From positions 1 to 64,000 of the forward strand of contig JAPTJF010000111.1 of the NCBI GenBank assembly GCA_029339195.1: DNA of 64,000 bases. Reading direction: 5' to 3'. The notes under the pieces were generated by a model. That model had not been told where the DNA came from. It was given only the letters and a program-made list of their open reading frames with translations, and made no database searches. A program made the translations under genes and the position numbers. The DNA comes from Micractinium sp. NFX-FRZ. Its lineage: Eukaryota; Chlorophyta; Trebouxiophyceae; Chlorellales; Chlorellaceae. Below, piece by piece: positions 58,181 through 64,000 of the stretch. Position 1 is the stretch's first letter; each line of letters begins with the position of its first letter.

Positions 58181-61100
58181 TCATGGGCCTGCCATTGCCG
58201 CACCCGCTGCTGCTGCTGCCGCTGCCTGCCCGGGTGCATCACCCGAAGCGGGCAGGGCGGGCGCCTCCCTCAGTATATCCCACTTCCAGTGCGCCTCCCG
58301 CACCGCCGCCTGCGCCGCCGCCACCCGCTGCTGCAGCTCCGCGCCTGGCAGGGATGCCAGGCTGGCTGCTGCCGCCGCCGCTGCCGCCGGCCCCGCCGCC
58401 GCTTGCAGCGCCTGCAGGTGTGGCCGCGGCAGGGCCAGCGCCAGCGCCGGGGGCGGGTGCACCATGATGTCGCCCGCTGCCGCCCCCTGCTCCTGCACCA
58501 GCGCCGCCAGCCGCTGCTGCAGCAGGGCCGCGTCGGGCTGGTGGCCCAGCAGCACCAGCAGCTCGGCCAGCTGGCCCACCTGTGGGGGAGGATGTGGGAG
58601 GGGTCAGGCAGGCAGGGGCAGCGCTGTTGGTGGCTTGGCGTGCAAAGGGCAACCGAGGGGTGGCCAAGGACAGCACTTTACGACAGATGACAGGGCAGAT
58701 GCAGGCAGATCTCACAAGACCAGCTCGATCCAGGCGGCAACGGCGCAAGGGCAGGCACCCAGCCAACGCTGGGCGCGTGCGGCCTCACACCTCTGCGCAG
58801 GCGGCCGCCGAGGGCGCCAGCCCCAGCACGTGCTGCGCCAGCTGCTCCTCCTCCTGGGGGCTGCCCGCCCGGATGCGGCTGCTCTTGCTCTTGCTCTTGG
58901 TCTGCGGTACAGGCGGCACGTCAGGGGCAGGTGCATTTGCTTGCTTGCAGCGGTAGGCGGCTCATGAGGGGCGGGTTCGGCAAGTTGCTTAACAGAGGTT
59001 ACCTGGCGCTCCCATGCAGGGGGTGGCCGGGGTGGCAAGCCTGTTTGCCACCCCCCTGTCCAAGAAGGCTCTGCGCTGCAGCCCCTGCCCAGCCCCTGCC
59101 ACAGCCTGCCCAGCCCCACCTTGGCCTTGACCTTCTTCTTGCCCCCCACAGTGGAGGCCACCGTGCTGCTGGCAACCGTGGTGGCGCCTGCAGCATGAAG
59201 GTACAGGGGGTGCCGGGCCCAAAGAGGTCAGCGGCCGAGGTGCGACAGTGCTGGCACAGCAGGCAGCTCTGGCACGAGATGCAGCAGGGGGCATAGGCAG
59301 CCGCTGGCAGCAGCCACCCTCAAGCATCCCTAGGCCTCCCAGGTGGGTTCGACAGAGCAAAAAAGCAGGCACAGCGAGCTGCCAAGGGCGGGGGCGCACC
59401 TGTGTGCGTGTGGTCCGTGTAGATGCTCAGCCCGCTCAGCAGGCTGTCCGCCACGGAGGCTGCAGGGCAGGTGGGTAATGGGCGGGGGGGCAAGGGGCCC
59501 AGCTGGGCTGGAGAGTACGGCCCAGTCAACGCGAGCCCCCCGTGCAGGGCAGGGGGCCCCGGGGCAAGGGCCCAGCACATGGGAAGCGGTACAACAGCGT
59601 GCGGTTTCCCAGCAGCAAGGGGCCTTCCTCGCTGCGGCCTCGGCCCAGGTCCCAGTGCCCCCTCCCCCCTGCCTCACCCGCGTCATCCAGCCCATCCGCC
59701 TCCTGCTGCTGCCGGCTGGGCAGCCCCGACTCCTCGTCAGCCGCCGCCAGCGCTGCCTCCCAGGCGTCCCGCCGCTGGCGCAGCTGGCGCAGGCGGGCCC
59801 AATACTTGGCCACCCGCTCAATGTTTTCGTTGATGTCTGAGGGGGGAGGGGCCAGGCAAGATGCAAACAGGTAAGAAGGGATCGCTGAGGGGAGGGCAAG
59901 GAAAGGACTTGGGGGGTTTGGGGTCACGACAAGAGGAGGGCGGGGCAGGGCAGGCGGGCTGCACGCAAGCAAGCAAGCAGAGCGCACGTGGACGGAGGGC
60001 ACCAGCAGCCCTGCCGGCGACGTGCAGCCCGCACTGCTGCTGCCTGTGCATTCAACGCCGCTCCCCGCCCCGTGCCCGCTCACCTTCCAGGGCTGCTGCT
60101 GCTGCATGCGCCGCCTGCGGCGCCACCACTGTATCCACCAGGTCGGACCTGCAACCGGTGACGGTGTGCATGCACAGAGCAGTTGTGAGGCATGCGGTAT
60201 CAAATAGCTGAGCGGGATGCTCAAGTCGGATGGATTGGGCAACCGAGCAGCACACCGCCTCATCGCACCGGCTGTTTTCGTACGCCACGCGCAGCGCCTC
60301 CCGCCACTCCTTGCCGTGCGCCAGCAGCAGCACTGAAGGGGAGGGGTGGAGCAGGGGTGGGGCGGAGACGTCAGAGGGACAGAAGTGTGGCTGGGGTGGA
60401 CAGCGGAATGCCAAGTTGACCGACGCAGCGCCAACGTTGCAGACTGGCGACGTTTCCACAACCACAAGGCGCGCCTGGCCGTGCCCTGCCCTGCCCTGCC
60501 CAGCACCGGCAGGCACAGCTTCTGGAGTGTGGCAGGCGCACCCGCTGCGGTTGCATGACGTGTTAGAAGGGTGCAAGCGCGCTGAGCGTCACACCCGCAC
60601 CCACCCTTTCCAGCCCAGCCCACCCCGCTCCACCCCACCCACCAGCCGAGTCAACGTTCTTCAGGTACTGCAGGGTCAGCGCTGCAGCGTCTGCCGCCCG
60701 GCCCGTTGACGACAGCTCATCCGCCAGCCCCGCCGCCAGCTTGCGCCGCCGGTTGTCCTCCCAGCCAGCCTTGGCAGCCAGGGCGAAGCACATGCGCCAC
60801 TGGCCGGCGGAGCGGTAGGCTGAGGGCATGGAGGCAGAGGAGAAGGGACGGAGACGGCAGCCGTCAGGTGCCTTCAGGTGGGACAGGCGGCTTGCTGTGG
60901 GCATCGGCCGCAGCAGCCCCTGGTGCACTAACCACACAGGGACAGTAGCATGCACCCGTAAGCGCTCTCACCCCGTATTGCGTCGTCCAGCCGCCCGGCC
61001 GCGATGTAGGCCAGCCCTGCAAGGCGCCAGGTGGGGGAGGGGCAGTTGCCAGTTTCGGGGGCGTTGCTGACCATGCGGGGCCAGGATGCACCCAGTCCGC

Positions 61101-64000
61101 CCCACCCCGGAGAGTGCAAGCTGTGACAGCCAGCCCGCCTGCGCCCCATCCCTGCGCCCTTCCCTCGGATGGTCTCACACCCTCGTACTCACATGCACCC
61201 CAGCACGCATCCCAGCACGCACACCCGCACACCGCACCCCGAATCCCGCACCCCGGCCCACCACACAACTCACCCACCCACACACCCACCCACCGGCATC
61301 CTCTGGCAGGTTTTTCCCCTCCAGCGCCTCGCCATACGCGGTGTGCACCTGCAGCACGCGCTCCGCGTTGCCTGCACAGCCAAGGGCGGGAGAGCAATGG
61401 CAAAGGATGCTGACGCGGGACGCAGCATGCTTGGGAGCAGGAACATGGAAATTAGCAAAGCGGGACAGGCCCTGAGGCTGCCGCATTCACAGGCAGCGGC
61501 ATGCGCCTCGCGGCAGGCCGACCAACAGGCAGGCTGACCAGCAGGCAGGCGAGCGGGCAGGCAGGTGTGCCCGCCCACCTTCCACCAGCTTCAGCAGCAG
61601 GCGCAGCAGGCCCTTGTCCCGAGCCAGGCCCAGCGCCTCCTCAAAGTGCCCATCCCCAGCTGCCACCAAGTCCACCAGCGCGCGCTCCCACCGCCTGCAG
61701 CGCAGCAGGAGAGGCAGTCAGGTGGGTACCCACGTGCGGCATTGGTGGTGGGTGGCCTGCTCGGATGGCAAGACGCCCGGGTGCCTGGTCAGCCCACCTC
61801 CCACCCCCACCCCGCCCTGCCCCATGCCTGCCCAGGCCCCGCCCTGTCCACCCCTCCCCTCCTCAGGCGTTGCTCACCGCAGGTGCATGTCGATGGCGTG
61901 CCTCCTCAGGTGTGCGTCCTGTATGGAGGCAAACCGCTGCAGCTCCAGCAGGTACTCCCCAGGGTCCTTCTGCTGTGGGGGATGGGGGGGGCAGCACACA
62001 TGGGCAAACAGCTGGTGACAGGCCTGTACAGGGGCATCCCCAGCAGCGCGTCCTTGGTGGTCAAATGTGAAGCTAAGAAGGAGAGCAGCAGCAGTGCAGC
62101 TCGGACGTTATAGAACGAGGAAGTGCCAGGGAGCCAGTCAGTGGGGAGAGGCACGCCGGCTAGTGCACCTGATGCGAGCACGACTCCTTACACCAGCCCC
62201 CCCCCACCTGGCTGTGCGCCACCACCATGTATGCCAGCTCCAGCTCATACATGCCCAGTGCCGTGGAGTAGCTGCAGATGGGTGGGGGGGGCGTCAGCGT
62301 GTGATGGCAGTGTCACGGTAGTGTCACAGCAGGAACGGGATGGCAAGCGGGATGGAGTTGAGGCAGCGCCCCGCCAGCCGGGGTGCGCCCACACGTCTGC
62401 CGATACCCAAAGCGCCACTCCGAGCACCCTTCCGCCCCAGGGCACCGCCGCCCCGCCCCCCACCGCCACCCCCACCCCACCCCACCCCACCCAGCGCTCA
62501 CAGCGTGTCGTCCAGTATGAAGAGCTGCAGGTGGCGCAGGCCCTCCTCCGCAGAGGGCACCCCCTCTTGCCGCCGCCCCTGCAGGCACACCTCGGGAGAG
62601 TTTGCAGCAGACACGGGTGAGTGCCAGTTGTCGGTGCAGCTCCAGGCAGTCGCTGCCTATGCCACACAAGTCCTGCCAGCTGCCCACCTGTCCCAACATG
62701 CATACCACCCCCCCTGGCTGCCCACCTGCAGCGCCTCCTCCTTGGCCCGCTTGACTGTCGCCAGCGCTGCCTCCAGGTCCCCGCACTTGGCGTGGCTGGT
62801 CAGGATGGCGCGCAAGTGGCGGGCCTGCGTGGGGGGGCCAGAGGGCGAGGAGCGGGGCAGTGACGGGCAGAAAGGGGCGACGGAGGGGCCGGGGGAGGGG
62901 TGGAGATTCAGGAAGGCAGGCAGCCGGACTGCATGCAGGAAGGGTGGGCTTCACAGCGTCACAACACATAAAGAGGCCGGGGATGCCAGCTGCCGCACAG
63001 CAGGCAGCGTCATGTGTGCACGGCAGCGGCACCCCTGCAGGCAGCACTCCCTCCTGCCAGGAGACTCACCGGGTCCCGCTGCACCAGCGCATCGCGCACA
63101 GCAGCGCACACCCCCCGCACTTTGCCGCCCTCGGCGGCCGGCGCAGCGCCCCGCTGGCTGCCCGCCGCCTGAGCTGCCGCCCCCTGCTGCGCCCCCGGCT
63201 GCTGCTCCTCCTGCTGCTGCTGCTGTGCGCCAGGCTCGGCTGCCGCGGCTGGCAGTGCTGCTGCGTACATGCCCCCTGGGGCAGCGATGCTGCCCTCCTC
63301 CAGTGCTGACAGCAGATCGGCGATGTCCTGGTCCCCTGGCACCTGCGGGCAGGGGCGAATGAGGGAGGGCAGGTCACAAGGGCAGGAATCCAGCACGCGG
63401 AGGGGATCAGAAGCATGGCTTGTCAGGGCAACAAGGATTAAAAGAGCAGGAGACAAGGGCAGACACCTTGGTCTGACGCCACCACGCTCCACGCACACAC
63501 ACACACACCAGGCTGTGCCTGTCATGCCTTGCCTGCCATGCTGCACTGTGCTGCCCCACCCCCCACCCCCTACCTGCTCCACAAAAGCCGCTGCCTGCCC
63601 CAGGAAGCGGGGCCAGCGGTAGTCGGGCAGGACGTTGAGGTCCAGCCGGTTCACAGTGGCCAGCTCCCAGGCAGCTGCACACAGAGCGGGTCAGGAGGAG
63701 GAGGGGAGAGGAGAGGGTGGCACGGGTGGACTCGATTGCAAGTGCTGCCAGGAGGCTTTAAACGTGTGTCCCTTGCGTTCAGCGAGTTTGGGAGTGTCAA
63801 CTTGAGGGCATCCTTGCGACAGCACAGCACAGTGGCACGCGCCAAGCGATGCCCACGCTGCCCACTCGTGCAGTAGACGCCCGCATACAGCGCTGCCGCC
63901 ACCACCAGCGCAACCTGCCAACATTCAGCTGGGGCGGGGCCAGCCGAGCGCCCCCACAACCATGTGCCCACATTGTGGGCTTGTGTGTAGGCTCAAAGCA
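58181..64000 (-). CDS. ELP1: Elongator complex protein 1 (ELP1/IKAP), C-terminal half, cut by the window edge
   Basis: Scaffold subunit of Elongator, which modifies wobble uridines in tRNA. The 5' half lies beyond 64000. Visible family blocks: WELATVNRLDLNVLPDYRW, ILTSHAKCGDLEAAL, LYSTALGMYELELAYMVVAH, SQQKDPGEYLLELQRF, HFEEALGLARDKGL, AYRSAGQWRMCFALAAKAGW, ADELSSTGRAADAAALTLQY, LLLAHGKEWREALRVAYENS and ALEDINENIERVAKYWARLR. Exons seen: 63674-63574, 63342-63070, 62824-62726, 62578-62502, 62271-62208, 61972-61878, 61694-61579, 61371-61294, 61016-60972, 60819-60643, 60332-60269, 60148-60084, 59836-59678, 59459-59400, 59187-59120, 58901-58791, 58579-58181, about 683 codons, all in phase. A basic KKKVKAK and TKSKSKSSR stretch near the end resembles the ELP1 tRNA-binding motif. 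A Gln/Ala-rich insert lies in the 63342 exon. Upstream of 63674 an ALVVAAALYA frame may be the previous exon. Confidence 0.9.

Noticed and set aside
15283..64000. A functional RNA-metabolism cluster (RST1, phosphodiesterase, nucleotidyltransferase, ELP1)
   Set aside because: The genes are on different strands, separated by unrelated secreted-protein genes, and eukaryotic gene order rarely reflects pathway. Probably chance.
1..64000. tRNA, rRNA or CRISPR features
   Set aside because: I looked for cloverleaf-like and rRNA-like conserved segments and for regular spacer arrays and saw none; a dedicated covariance search was not possible.

Overview
The window looks like nuclear DNA of a green alga, most likely a Chlorella-like trebouxiophyte. 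It is very GC-rich, the genes are split into many short exons with GT(GAG)...(CTG)CAG introns of about 100-250 bases, codons end mostly in G or C, and two genes carry the chlorophyte TGTAA polyadenylation motif. Every protein family recognised is eukaryotic. Exon models below were built by hand: splice sites were accepted when donor, acceptor, reading phase and family conservation agreed.

Layout. 1-2319: a 31-bp minisatellite and other diverged repeats, no gene. 2320-14032 (-): a 35-exon gene for a nitric oxide synthase whose reductase half is followed by ankyrin repeats and a globin. 15283-22453 (+): a 1,839-residue focadhesin/RST1 homologue. 23300-28877 (+): a papain-fold protein with Ser at the catalytic Cys position and eight ShKT cysteine modules. 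29183-31173 (-): a secreted CAP/PR-1 protein. 31600-32397: repeats and a fasciclin fragment. 33217-36281 (-): a secreted protein ending in a hedgehog-type Hint domain. 37000-38499 (-): a 2H cyclic phosphodiesterase. 38764-45800 (-): a non-canonical poly(A)/terminal nucleotidyltransferase with an Arg-Ser tail. 46652-51798 and 52553-57706 (+): a tandem pair of GH16 (KRE6/SKN1-like) glucan enzymes. 58181 to beyond 64000 (-): the C-terminal half of Elongator subunit ELP1.

The genes do not form an operon-like unit. Two themes recur. One is RNA metabolism: RST1, the nucleotidyltransferase, the cyclic phosphodiesterase and ELP1. The other is the secreted or cell-wall compartment: the papain-ShKT protein, the CAP protein, the Hint protein and the two GH16 proteins. 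The most unusual item is the NO synthase-ankyrin-globin fusion, which joins an NO source to a haem domain able in principle to sense or consume NO. The Ser-for-Cys papain/ShKT protein and the Hint protein come next.
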